Origin: CBCOTE01 sp965112965
GTDB lineage: Bacteria; Desulfobacterota; Desulfovibrionia; Desulfovibrionales; Desulfovibrionaceae
DNA length: 64,000 nucleotides
Direction: 5' to 3'
Assembly (NCBI GenBank): GCA_965112965.1
Contig: CBCOTE010000020.1
Location: forward strand, 1 to 64,000
In this document: in pieces, positions 29,861 to 38,181 of the stretch
Layout: each line of letters starts with the position of its first letter
Numbering within the stretch: position 1 is the first letter of the stretch
Notes under the pieces: generated by a model
What the model was told of the DNA's origin: nothing
Databases searched by the model: none
What the model saw: only the letters and a program-made list of their open reading frames with translations
Position numbers and translations under genes: made by a program

Positions 29861-29910
29861 AAAGTTAAATTTCGAAATGGATGCGCTGTTTATTTCCGGT
29901 CATAAACAGT

Positions 29911-31224
29911 TCAGTCCGCTAGTTTGCGGATGAAGGAAGGGATTTCGAATTCATCTTCGTCAATGACAAAATTTTCTTTGCTCGGGACATATCTGGCGTT
30001 TTGGGTCTGAGGGCCCAACCTATTGGCTGTCGAGTTGTGTTCGACCTGCTTTCGGGCACGTTCGGAGCGCAGGTAGGCCGGTATGTTCCAGTCGTCTTCA
30101 GAAATTGTGGAAGGCGGTTGGGTGCGCAGGGGGCGACTGCCAACATGACGTGCCGGTATAGTCTGGGGCAATAGTTTGGTTGGTCTGGTCGTACGTGGAG
30201 CATTTAGCATGGTTACCTTTCCACTGCGAGCTAGTTCGTTCTCTAGCGGCATGAATTTCATCGCTGCATTAGAGTCAATACCAGTGGCAATGACTGTGAT
30301 GCGTATCTCACCGCCGGCATCCATGTCGAAAACTGTCCCGAAAATAATTTCTGCATCTTCGTGGGCCGCTTCCTGTATGGCACCGGCTGCCTCATGGACC
30401 TCGTCAATAGTCATGTCCGGGTCGCATGTAATGTTGATGAGTACGCCGCGGGCACCAGATATGGAAATATCCTCTAAGAGCGGGCTCGAGACGGCCTTGG
30501 CGGAGGCTTCGCGGGCACGGGCCTCACCGGAGGCAGTACCCGATCCCATCATGGCTAAGCCTTTTTCACTCATTACAGTGCGTAGGTCAGCAAAATCGAG
30601 ATTGATGAGGCCTGGTACTACGATGAGGTCGGAAATGCCTTTTACCGCATAGTATAGCACCTCGTCGGCTTTTTTGAGCATATCTATAAAAGTTGCTTTT
30701 TTTGGTGCGAAGGATAGCAGCCGGTCATTAGGTATAGTGATGAGACTATCTACGTGAGTGCGGAATTCGGCGATGCCGTGCTCGGCCTGTTCTCGTCGCT
30801 TCTTGCCCTCGAAGTAGAAAGGCTTTGTGACTACGCCTACGGTGAGGGCGTTTTCTTCCTTGGCGATCTGGGCGATTATGGGTGCGGCGCCTGTGCCTGT
30901 GCCGCCACCCATGCCCGCGGTGACGAAAATTAGCTCGCAGCCGCGTACAAGTTCGCGGATTTCCTCATAGCTTTCCAGGGCGGCTTCACGCCCAACATCT
31001 GGATTTGCTCCGGCCCCAAGCCCTTTGGTCAGCTTCATCCCCAACTGGACTTTATGTTGGGCTTTAGATCGTTTCAAAGCCTGGTGGTCGGTATTCGCCG
31101 CTACAAATTGGACGCCTTTAATGATCGAGCTGATCATGTTATCTACGGCATTGCCGCCACCACCCCCGACTCCGATCACCTTGATGCTGGTGAGGTCGCT
31201 GTGCTCAATTTCAAAAAAATCCAT
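29911..31224 (-). CDS. ftsZ: Cell division protein FtsZ
   Basis: Tubulin-like GTPase that forms the division ring. The 437 residues carry the GTP-binding motif GGGTGTGAA (about 106-114), the NxDFAD region (NLDFADLRTVM) that completes the active site in the next subunit, and a variable linker. The conserved C-terminal peptide DEFEIPSFIRKLAD is the docking site for FtsA and other partners. A strong ribosome site (TAAGGAGG) lies five bases upstream of the ATG. It is the last gene of the cluster and lies 74 bases downstream of ftsA. Confidence 0.98.
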   Translation of the reverse strand: MDFFEIEHSDLTSIKVIGVGGGGGNAVDNMISSIIKGVQFVAANTDHQALKRSKAQHKVQLGMKLTKGLGAGANPDVGREAALESYEEIRELVRGCELIFVTAGMGGGTGTGAAPIIAQIAKEENALTVGVVTKPFYFEGKKRREQAEHGIAEFRTHVDSLITIPNDRLLSFAPKKATFIDMLKKADEVLYYAVKGISDLIVVPGLINLDFADLRTVMSEKGLAMMGSGTASGEARAREASAKAVSSPLLEDISISGARGVLINITCDPDMTIDEVHEAAGAIQEAAHEDAEIIFGTVFDMDAGGEIRITVIATGIDSNAAMKFMPLENELARSGKVTMLNAPRTTRPTKLLPQTIPARHVGSRPLRTQPPSTISEDDWNIPAYLRSERARKQVEHNSTANRLGPQTQNARYVPSKENFVIDEDEFEIPSFIRKLAD

Positions 31225-31273
31225 ACGATCCTCCTTATATCTGTTCTTTTAACCTTTCAACATTGCCTTTATC

Positions 31274-31297
31274 AAAAAAAATAGGCCGCCGGGGCGG
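31274..31297 (-). terminator. Terminator-like hairpin with T8 run between ftsA and ftsZ
   Basis: Directly after the ftsA stop codon the coding strand reads a short GC stem (CCGC/GCGG with a four-base loop), a few bases and then eight T. This is the layout of an intrinsic terminator, though the stem is short. It could act as an attenuator that sets the FtsA:FtsZ ratio, with ftsZ also read from an internal promoter. Confidence 0.5.
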
Positions 31298-31298
31298 T

Positions 31299-32528
31299 CT
31301 ACAAAATCTCTACAAACCATTTTTTTATTCGCGACCGGATGCGGTTAAAGGTGTTTACGTTGTGTATCCGAAACTTAGCGTCAAGTCCTTCCTTCTCAGC
31401 GCCGAACATGAGCAGTCCCACTGCAGTGGCATACATGGGACTGTTGACTACGTCTTTCAATCCGCCTGTGTTGCGTGGGATGCCCACGCGGGTTGGTAGG
31501 TTTAAGATCTGCTCGCCCAGCTCCACAATACCTTCAATTATGGCTGCACCGCCGGTAAGTACTGCGCCAGAGCCTACGAGACTTTTGAAGCCAGAGCGTG
31601 TGAGTTCTTGGTCCACTAGAGATAGGATTTCCTCCATGCGCGGCTCGCAGATTGCTGCCAATATCTGGCGGGAAAGCCGTCGAGGCTTGCGACCGCCCAC
31701 ACTGGCGACCTCTATGGTTTCGTTGTTTTTGACCAGCTCGGCCAGAGCGCAGCCATATTTAATCTTGATCTTCTCCGCTGATACCACGGGCGTACGCAGG
31801 CCGAAGGCAATATCGTTAGTCAAATTTGTTCCACCCAGGGCGATGACCCCGGTGTGCTTTATAGAGTTGTTAGCGAACACTGCTATGTCTGTGGTACCGC
31901 CGCCTAGGTCCACTAGGACCACCCCGATTTCGCACTCCTCATTCGTTAAAACTGCCTTTGAGGAGGCCAAGGACTCTAGCACAATGTCAGCCACATCGAG
32001 CCCAGATCGATGGCAGGAACGCACGATATTTTGGGTTGAAGTGACTGCGCCGGTAACTATGTGCACTTTTACCTCCAGCCGGACGCCTGCCATACCCTGA
32101 GGGTCAGCGATGCCCCGTTGGTCGTCCACAATATATTCTTGCGGCAAAATGTGGACAACCTCGCGGTCTAAGGGGATAGCCACAGCCTTAGCCGCGTCGA
32201 TAGCGCGTTCCATATCTTTAGGACTGACTTCGCCGCCTTTTACCGCGATGATCCCGTGACTATTAAAGCCCTTGATGTGGTTGCCGGCGATGCCTGCGTA
32301 AACTGAGTGGATCTCGCAGCCGGCCATGAGTTCGGCCTCTTCCAGAGCTTTTTTTATGGACTGGACAGTCTGTTCGATATTGATTACCACGCTCTTGCGC
32401 AACCCAGTGGATGGGCTGGTACCAATACCAACGATGTCCACAGTACCGAGTTCGTTTGGTTCACCCACAACAGCGCAAATTTTGGTGGTGCCGATATCCA
32501 ATCCTACGATAAGATCGGATTTGGCCAT
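31299..32528 (-). CDS. ftsA: Cell division protein FtsA
   Basis: Actin-like ATPase that tethers FtsZ to the membrane and recruits late division proteins. ATG 32528 is chosen because AAGGAG lies six bases upstream (409 residues). The phosphate-binding segments GLDIGTTKICAVVG and VDLGGGTTDIAVF are intact. The C-terminal stretch NRIRSRIKKWFVEIL is an amphipathic helix of the kind that anchors FtsA to the membrane. It is preceded by ftsQ and followed by ftsZ. Confidence 0.97.
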   Translation of the reverse strand: MAKSDLIVGLDIGTTKICAVVGEPNELGTVDIVGIGTSPSTGLRKSVVINIEQTVQSIKKALEEAELMAGCEIHSVYAGIAGNHIKGFNSHGIIAVKGGEVSPKDMERAIDAAKAVAIPLDREVVHILPQEYIVDDQRGIADPQGMAGVRLEVKVHIVTGAVTSTQNIVRSCHRSGLDVADIVLESLASSKAVLTNEECEIGVVLVDLGGGTTDIAVFANNSIKHTGVIALGGTNLTNDIAFGLRTPVVSAEKIKIKYGCALAELVKNNETIEVASVGGRKPRRLSRQILAAICEPRMEEILSLVDQELTRSGFKSLVGSGAVLTGGAAIIEGIVELGEQILNLPTRVGIPRNTGGLKDVVNSPMYATAVGLLMFGAEKEGLDAKFRIHNVNTFNRIRSRIKKWFVEIL

Positions 32529-32577
32529 ATTTTTTTCTCCTTTTCCGAAAAATTGCGTCTGCAGCAAAAGTTTAGTC

Positions 32578-33477
32578 CTAGCCTATGGCATCATGCGTCC
32601 GGACGATCCAAACATTAGAGCCTTGTATATTGATACTTTTTATATCATTAAGTTCTTTCCGCCGCTCTAAATCATTCCACACGGTCCTCAGACGTACTAG
32701 GTTTTCTTCCCATTCTTTAATGTCTATACTTATGCTGCATTGGTATTTTTCAAAATAGAGCTCAAAACCTTTGCCGTAAGAAAGCTTTATCCACGAGGCA
32801 TCCTCAAAACGTACTGGAATGTTGCGATCTACCCCAAAACAGGCCAAATGCGTCAGTTGAGGTAGCAGAAAATCGGCATCGTCGGTCTGTTGGATGAGGG
32901 GCATAGCAGTAAATTTATCCATATCTACTGGCGCGATGAGCTGTCCCTCGGCGTCGGCGTACCAGATTTGCCTTTCCCGTTTGACCCAAAACCGTGGGGT
33001 ACGCTCGGTCAGGGCGATTTGAAGACGATCGGGTAGTACGCGTTTGACCGATACTGCTTTGATCCATGGGTTCTGCATCAGACTGGTTTCAATTTCTTTT
33101 ATATTTAGCCTCAGACTATTTTGGCTTGGAAAAAGACCGCTCTGGGCTATAACATCCTCGTAACTCAGGCGCTTATTTCCACAGACCTTGATATCGGACA
33201 AGGCAAAGTAATCATTACTGGTCATCCAACGATAGGCAGTCAGTAGCCCGATGGAAAAGATTGAAAAGAAAGCCATACCCAGGCTAAAATATAGGCTAAG
33301 CATCCAGAAACGTCTAACCTCGGCCCAGGTAATTATGAGGCGCAACCAATGTCGATGTTTCCGGCCTGAGCTACGGCCTATGCTTTGAGTAGCATTCTGC
33401 GAGATGCTATATTTATAGTGGTTCGAAACGTTACCGGAGAACAACCAACATTTAGTGCGTTGCTTATTTATGGGCAT
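32578..33477 (-). CDS. ftsQ: Cell division protein FtsQ (DivIB)
   Basis: Bitopic membrane protein that links early and late division proteins together with FtsL and FtsB. The 299 residues have a basic cytoplasmic N-terminus, one membrane helix (about 58-80) and a POTRA domain that starts FALSDIKVCGNKRLSYEDV, followed by the FtsQ beta domain (ISIDIKEWEENLVRLRTVW). The ATG overlaps the end of murB by ten bases, so translation is probably coupled. Confidence 0.92.
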   Translation of the reverse strand: MPINKQRTKCWLFSGNVSNHYKYSISQNATQSIGRSSGRKHRHWLRLIITWAEVRRFWMLSLYFSLGMAFFSIFSIGLLTAYRWMTSNDYFALSDIKVCGNKRLSYEDVIAQSGLFPSQNSLRLNIKEIETSLMQNPWIKAVSVKRVLPDRLQIALTERTPRFWVKRERQIWYADAEGQLIAPVDMDKFTAMPLIQQTDDADFLLPQLTHLACFGVDRNIPVRFEDASWIKLSYGKGFELYFEKYQCSISIDIKEWEENLVRLRTVWNDLERRKELNDIKSINIQGSNVWIVRTHDAIG

Positions 33478-34367
33478 GGAATAACTTGTATTTCGCGTTC
33501 TAGATTTATACCATATTGTGCTTTAACCATGGATTCGGCCAGGGCTAGGAGCTCTAAGGCTTGCGTACTGGTCCCGTTGGCATTATTGACTAGAAAATTA
33601 GCGTGTATGGCTGAAAATTCCATACCACCCAGACGAAATCCCCGTAGTCCAATCTGGTCTAATAGTTTACCTGCCGATAGAGTACCTGGTGGCCCGTGAG
33701 GATTTTTAAAGGCGCAGCCGCAGCTTTTTGCAGTGAGCGGCTGCACCGCTTTTTTATTCTTATAATGTTCACGCATGACCTGCCAGATGCGTTCAGATTT
33801 CTTGCGCCGTAGGGTCAGCTCGGCCGCGGTGACTACAAACCAGGAGGTGGGGTGTACCAGAGCGAAGCGGCGATAACTCATGGTAAACTCTCCGTTCGAA
33901 AGCCATATAAGACCCTTTTTAGGTGTAAAGACCTGTACCCGAGTGAGTATATGACCTATATCCACACCCCAGCTTCCAGCATTCATTTTTACGGCGCCCC
34001 CTAACGAACCTGGAATACCGGCTAGTCTTTCCAGGCCGGCTAAGCCGTGGTTGGCTAGCCAGCCTAAGAGCTGAGACAGACTAAGGCCAGCACCGGCCTG
34101 CAGAGTCACAGATTCAGCCGCTATATCTGCTAGCGTGATCTCCTGGTACCTTATGGTCACCACTACTAGTGGTAGAGCGCGGTCGTGTGCGAGCAGATTG
34201 CTACCTTTGCTGAGCACTAAGGGCATACCGCCTAGCTTGTGCAATGTGCTAGGCAGGTTGTCTAGATCGGCAGGGGTGTCGGCCGCTACCTCAGCTAAGG
34301 CACGGCCGCCTAGAGCGAGAGTAGTACGTTCAGATAGGAGTGGGCCGGGTAGGACGGTTAAGGACAT
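33468..34367 (-). CDS. murB: UDP-N-acetylenolpyruvoylglucosamine reductase MurB
   Basis: FAD enzyme that makes UDP-MurNAc with NADPH. The 299 residues have the FAD-binding PLVLSKGSNLLAHD and GIPGSLGGAVKMNAGSWG segments, SYRRFAL, and the active-site region GTLSAGKLLDQIGLRG with the catalytic Ser. The final EVQVIPCP-like tail overlaps ftsQ. It lies just after murC, with one base between the murC stop and this ATG. Confidence 0.96.
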   Translation of the reverse strand: MSLTVLPGPLLSERTTLALGGRALAEVAADTPADLDNLPSTLHKLGGMPLVLSKGSNLLAHDRALPLVVVTIRYQEITLADIAAESVTLQAGAGLSLSQLLGWLANHGLAGLERLAGIPGSLGGAVKMNAGSWGVDIGHILTRVQVFTPKKGLIWLSNGEFTMSYRRFALVHPTSWFVVTAAELTLRRKKSERIWQVMREHYKNKKAVQPLTAKSCGCAFKNPHGPPGTLSAGKLLDQIGLRGFRLGGMEFSAIHANFLVNNANGTSTQALELLALAESMVKAQYGINLEREIQVIPCP

Positions 34368-34368
34368 G

Positions 34369-35745
34369 TTATTTACCTTCTAGCCAGTTTACACCGATCT
34401 GCCAAACGTTACCCGCCCCAAGGGTCAAGAGCAGGTCGCCGGATTTGAGTACTCGAGGTAAGGCTGCTTTAACTGCGGCAAAATTTGGGAAGAATTCGAC
34501 GTCGGTATCCGAAATCTGAGTGATACCTTGGGCCAAGCTGAGGCTATTGATCCCGGGTATGGGGATCTCTGAAGCAGAATAGATCTCGGTTAGTAGAAGC
34601 TTGTCTACCTGGTAGAAAACTTTGCAGAAGTCTCCGAATAGGGCCTGAGTGCGGGAAAAACGGTGGGGTTGGAATATAACTACTAGTCGCCGGTTAGGAT
34701 AACAACTGCGGGCTGTAGCTAGTGTGGCAGCAATTTCTACGGGATGATGACCGTAGTCGTCTACAACGAGCACATTATTTTTTTTCCCTTTATATTCGAA
34801 ACGTCGGCTTACGCCGCTAAAATGGGCTAGCCCGGCAAATGCGATATCCTTGTTGATGCCGGCCTGCAGGGCTACGCCCAGGGCGCCTAAGGCGTTAAGT
34901 ACGTTATGGCGACCGGGTTGATTCAGTTCGGCTTCACCTAAGCAATCGTCGTTAAGGTAGATAATAAAACGACTTTTAGTAGTGCTTTCTAATAGTTCAG
35001 CGTGCAAAATATTACGCAAGTCGAGGCCATAGGTAATCACTGGCCGTTTGATGCGGCCCAGGAGACGGCGCACGCCGGGATCATCTCCGCAAACAACATT
35101 CATACCGTAGAACGGTACCTTATTCATGAAGGTGACGAAGGCATCCTCGATTTCCTTTATACTGGGATAGAAATCTAGGTGGTCGGCATCTACATTAGTG
35201 ATTACTGCAATTATAGGTAAGAGGCAGAGGAAAGAACCGTCGGATTCGTCAGCCTCGGCGATGAGACATTCGCCTTGGCCGAGTCGAGCATTGGCGCCGT
35301 AGGCATTGAGTCGGCCGCCAATGATGACTGTAGGGTCTAGTCTGGCTTCATCGAAGATGGCAGCTAACAGAGAGGTGGTGGTTGTCTTGCCGTGAGTGCC
35401 GGCTACAGCGATGCCCGTGCGTAGCCGCATGAGTTCAGCGAGCATCTCGGCCCTGGGGATAATGGGTATACCTTCCTCGTGGGCTTCTTTTAGTTCTGGA
35501 TTATCATCAAGGATGGCTGTAGAACGAATTACGACTTGTGCAATAGCCACGTTTTTTCGATAGTGGCCGATGGTAATTTGTGCTCCAAGTTCGCGTAAAC
35601 GACGGACCGCAGGCGTATCAATGGCATCGGAACCGCTGACCTGGTAGCCGAGATTGAGTAGCACCTCCGCAATTCCACTCATACCCGAGCCGCCAATACC
35701 TACCATATGTATTTTTTTGACCCTATTTCTCATTATTTTGATCAT
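34369..35745 (-). CDS. murC: UDP-N-acetylmuramate--L-alanine ligase MurC
   Basis: Adds L-alanine to UDP-MurNAc, first of the four Mur ligases. The 458 residues open with the Rossmann motif VGIGGSGMSGIAEVL and contain the ATP-binding GTHGKTTTT (about 116-124), the EADESDGSFL loop typical of MurC, and the C-terminal domain with DDYGHHPVEI. Two ATGs (35745, 35733) are possible and the ribosome site is weak. It is separated by 112 bases from murG; the rest of the order is as in other sulfate reducers. Confidence 0.97.
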   Translation of the reverse strand: MIKIMRNRVKKIHMVGIGGSGMSGIAEVLLNLGYQVSGSDAIDTPAVRRLRELGAQITIGHYRKNVAIAQVVIRSTAILDDNPELKEAHEEGIPIIPRAEMLAELMRLRTGIAVAGTHGKTTTTSLLAAIFDEARLDPTVIIGGRLNAYGANARLGQGECLIAEADESDGSFLCLLPIIAVITNVDADHLDFYPSIKEIEDAFVTFMNKVPFYGMNVVCGDDPGVRRLLGRIKRPVITYGLDLRNILHAELLESTTKSRFIIYLNDDCLGEAELNQPGRHNVLNALGALGVALQAGINKDIAFAGLAHFSGVSRRFEYKGKKNNVLVVDDYGHHPVEIAATLATARSCYPNRRLVVIFQPHRFSRTQALFGDFCKVFYQVDKLLLTEIYSASEIPIPGINSLSLAQGITQISDTDVEFFPNFAAVKAALPRVLKSGDLLLTLGAGNVWQIGVNWLEGK

Positions 35746-35857
35746 TTTTTTTGTTTTTTCCGTTCGTCATTCGCTACCAGCTGTAGGCATCAGTGCGTCT
35801 TTTTGAGGCAATATCTGGATATATGTCGCGGCAGGGGAGCATGAAACGCGGGGCACG

Positions 35858-36997
35858 CTAGGTCAGCCTTTGTAGTTCAGCCACTAAGTCCGTGGTAGCC
35901 TCGGGCCGAGCTAGTTTGCGGCTAGCCTGAGACATGGATGTACGCTTTGGTATATCGGTTAAAAGTTCAATGATGACATAGGCTAGATCTATGTGGTCGA
36001 AGTTCTTTTCTTCTACCAATAGTGCGGCGCCGGATTGCTCCAGGAAATTGGCGTTGTGGAACTGATGGTTGTGGGTGGCGCAGGGGAGAGGGATGAATAT
36101 CGCGGGTTTGCCAGCTACGGATAGCTCGGCTATAGTAGTAGCGCCGGCGCGGCAGACCACTAAGTTGGCCCAGGTGTAAGCAGCGGCCATATTTTCAATA
36201 AAAGCTTCTATCCGGATGACGGGCTGCCCATCTACGAGATACTGGGCGAGCCCAGCTTTGGTATAACCTTGCATAACCCGCTTGACGTCGGACCAGCCGC
36301 ATTGGTGCCAGATAGCTACGTTGGCCTTAGCCAGACGGGGCAGGGCCATGAGAATTGCCGTGTTCACAGCACGGGCACCCTGGCTGCCGCCCAGTACGAG
36401 TAGGCGGCCAGGGTGGTTGTTGATTGGAGCGACCTCGGCCAAGGATTGATCCATAATTTGGTCTACGGCCTGGGTAGCTGAAAAGCTCTGCCTGATGGCT
36501 GCACGTACCGGGTTACCTATGAGGAGTATCTTGTCTCTGGGAAAAAAGTTTTTTTTGTCTGGAAAAGAGAGAAATATACGTTTGACGATATGGCTGATCA
36601 GCCGATTGGAGACGCCTGGAATATTATTTTGTTCATGTATTGCAGTTAAAGATCCGCACAGGGCGCCTGCAAGAACTGTGGCGAAGGCGGCATAACCGCC
36701 AAAACCGATAACGGCATCAGGCTTGAAGTGACCTACAATTTGCAAGGCCTTAGTTAGGCTCACGGTCATCCAGCCTATGGCTGTTAAGGCCTTGAATCCT
36801 CGTCCAACCATGCCTCGCGCTGGCAGCCCTATAAATTCTAAGCCGGACTTGGCGGCCAATTTGCCTTCGGGGCCACTATTCCCACCCACAAAAAGTAGCT
36901 GTATGTATGGAAAACGTACTCGGAGTTCTTCAGCTACCGCCAGGGCCGGAAATATGTGGCCACCTGTGCCGCCCGTTGTTAGGATTACTCGTTGCAT
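35858..36997 (-). CDS. murG: Lipid II synthase MurG (GlcNAc transferase)
   Basis: Peripheral membrane glycosyltransferase that turns lipid I into lipid II. The 379 residues have the G-loop TTGGTGGHIFPALAVAEEL, the IGFGGYAAF second G-loop and the HEQNNIPGVSNR segment. The C-terminal UDP-GlcNAc site shows LVVCRAGATTIAELSVAGKP and HNHQFHNA. It starts three bases after the ftsW stop, so coupling is likely. Confidence 0.97.
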   Translation of the reverse strand: MQRVILTTGGTGGHIFPALAVAEELRVRFPYIQLLFVGGNSGPEGKLAAKSGLEFIGLPARGMVGRGFKALTAIGWMTVSLTKALQIVGHFKPDAVIGFGGYAAFATVLAGALCGSLTAIHEQNNIPGVSNRLISHIVKRIFLSFPDKKNFFPRDKILLIGNPVRAAIRQSFSATQAVDQIMDQSLAEVAPINNHPGRLLVLGGSQGARAVNTAILMALPRLAKANVAIWHQCGWSDVKRVMQGYTKAGLAQYLVDGQPVIRIEAFIENMAAAYTWANLVVCRAGATTIAELSVAGKPAIFIPLPCATHNHQFHNANFLEQSGAALLVEEKNFDHIDLAYVIIELLTDIPKRTSMSQASRKLARPEATTDLVAELQRLT

Positions 36998-37000
36998 AGC

Positions 37001-38176
37001 TTATCTATTTCGTGACAGTCGTGCTTTAAGGTTCCTTAACGAGAAGCGCGTCGGGGTTTTAACGTTGCGCGATAGATTTAAAAGAATGCCCACACATGCA
37101 AAGGACGTGATTAGGTTCGATCCGCCGTAGCTCAGGAAGGGCATAGACACCCCTTTGGGGGGTACTGTACCCAGAGCTACGGCCATATTCATTACGCTGC
37201 CTATGGTGAGGATTAGAGCCATGCCGTAGGCTGTAAGTCGGTCATGTAATTTTTCCTGGGCCAGAGCTATAGCAAAGGCCCGCCATAATATGAAGCCCAC
37301 CAGTAAGAAGACCAATGACACGCCTACAAACCCTAATTCTTCTCCTATTACGGCCACGATGAAGTCATTGTGTGCTTCGGGTAAGAAGAATAATTTTTGT
37401 TTGCCCGCGCCGAGTCCGGCTCCTGTTATACCACCTGAGCCCAGCGCGTAGAGCGATTGTACCAGTTGGTAGCCGGTATCCATGGCGTCCTTAAAAGGGT
37501 CGAGGAATGCTAAGAGTCGTTTAAAGCGGTAGGGTGAATGGCGGACTAGCAGCCAGGCCGTGCCGGCAGCCATAAAGATAGAAGTTAAAAGGTAAATGAA
37601 ACGGGTGCCGCCAGCCAGACACATAAGAAATAGGAGTAAGGCTAGTATAGCTGCACCACCGAAATCTGGCTGTAGGAGTAAGAGGCTACCAAGTGCCGTG
37701 GTAATCGCAAAAGGCGGCACCACGCCAACGCTAAAAGTTTTAATGAGGTCCTGCTTGGCACTGAAGAACCAGGCTAGATAGAATACAGTAGCCAGTTTGG
37801 CAAACTCCATGGGTTGCAGGCTTATTGGACCTAGCCGGAGCCAGCGTTTGGCACCGTTGATCTCCGCCCCCATAGGCGTGAATTTTATTAGCAGGAGCAG
37901 CAGCACTACGCCACTAAGGATTAAGTATTTCATTCGGTAGATTTGCTGTATGGGTACTAGCGCTGTGACGGTCATGACTGTAAAACCGAGACAGGTATAA
38001 ACTATTTGGCGTACGAAAAAATAATTTTTTCCACCGAAGAACTTTTCGGCCATCACCCCGGTAGAGGAAAGGACCATGACTAGGCCGAGGACAGTGACTA
38101 GAATCACTCCTGCCAGTAACCAGAAATCGAAATAAAAAGTTAAAGTTTCTATTTGATCAGTATCGGCGTAGTTCAT
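37001..38176 (-). CDS. ftsW: Peptidoglycan glycosyltransferase / SEDS protein FtsW
   Basis: Polytopic SEDS-family glycan polymerase of the division site, working with FtsI. The 391 residues have about ten membrane helices and the family blocks PMEFAKLATVFYLAWFF, GSGGITGAGLGAGKQKLFFLPEAHNDF (with the catalytic Asp/His region) and IGEELGFVG. The C-terminus after the last helix is short and basic. It lies between murD and murG, the conserved dcw order, and starts two to five bases after murD. Confidence 0.96.
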   Translation of the reverse strand: MNYADTDQIETLTFYFDFWLLAGVILVTVLGLVMVLSSTGVMAEKFFGGKNYFFVRQIVYTCLGFTVMTVTALVPIQQIYRMKYLILSGVVLLLLLIKFTPMGAEINGAKRWLRLGPISLQPMEFAKLATVFYLAWFFSAKQDLIKTFSVGVVPPFAITTALGSLLLLQPDFGGAAILALLLFLMCLAGGTRFIYLLTSIFMAAGTAWLLVRHSPYRFKRLLAFLDPFKDAMDTGYQLVQSLYALGSGGITGAGLGAGKQKLFFLPEAHNDFIVAVIGEELGFVGVSLVFLLVGFILWRAFAIALAQEKLHDRLTAYGMALILTIGSVMNMAVALGTVPPKGVSMPFLSYGGSNLITSFACVGILLNLSRNVKTPTRFSLRNLKARLSRNR

Positions 38177-38181
38177 AAATA

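Larger units (their letters stand above)
25663..29910. other. 4.2 kb decayed region with plus-strand coding traces
   Basis: No intact gene. Traces of former plus-strand genes are visible: about 26890-27080 (hydrophobic, LCYYIIARLDALNLADSDS), about 27109-27210 (SQADKKLLHTVVQEVLAAHL) and about 27225-27330 (MIIKKKFVELRKYIGHIML, after a frame change). A minus-strand piece at 26363-26563 (VQLNLHDVFHIWTSFRKL) may be another remnant. The segments at 27957-28440 are GC-richer but frame-broken, and 28440-29820 is mostly empty. None was assigned to a family. Confidence 0.4.

Noticed and set aside
30176..30652. Long plus-strand frame of 158 codons inside ftsZ
   Set aside because: It lies opposite ftsZ, which is intact; antisense frames of this kind are common where the real gene has biased codons.
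31339..32100. Plus-strand frame of 253 codons opposite ftsA
   Set aside because: Composition is the mirror of ftsA codons, there is no ribosome site, and ftsA is clearly real.
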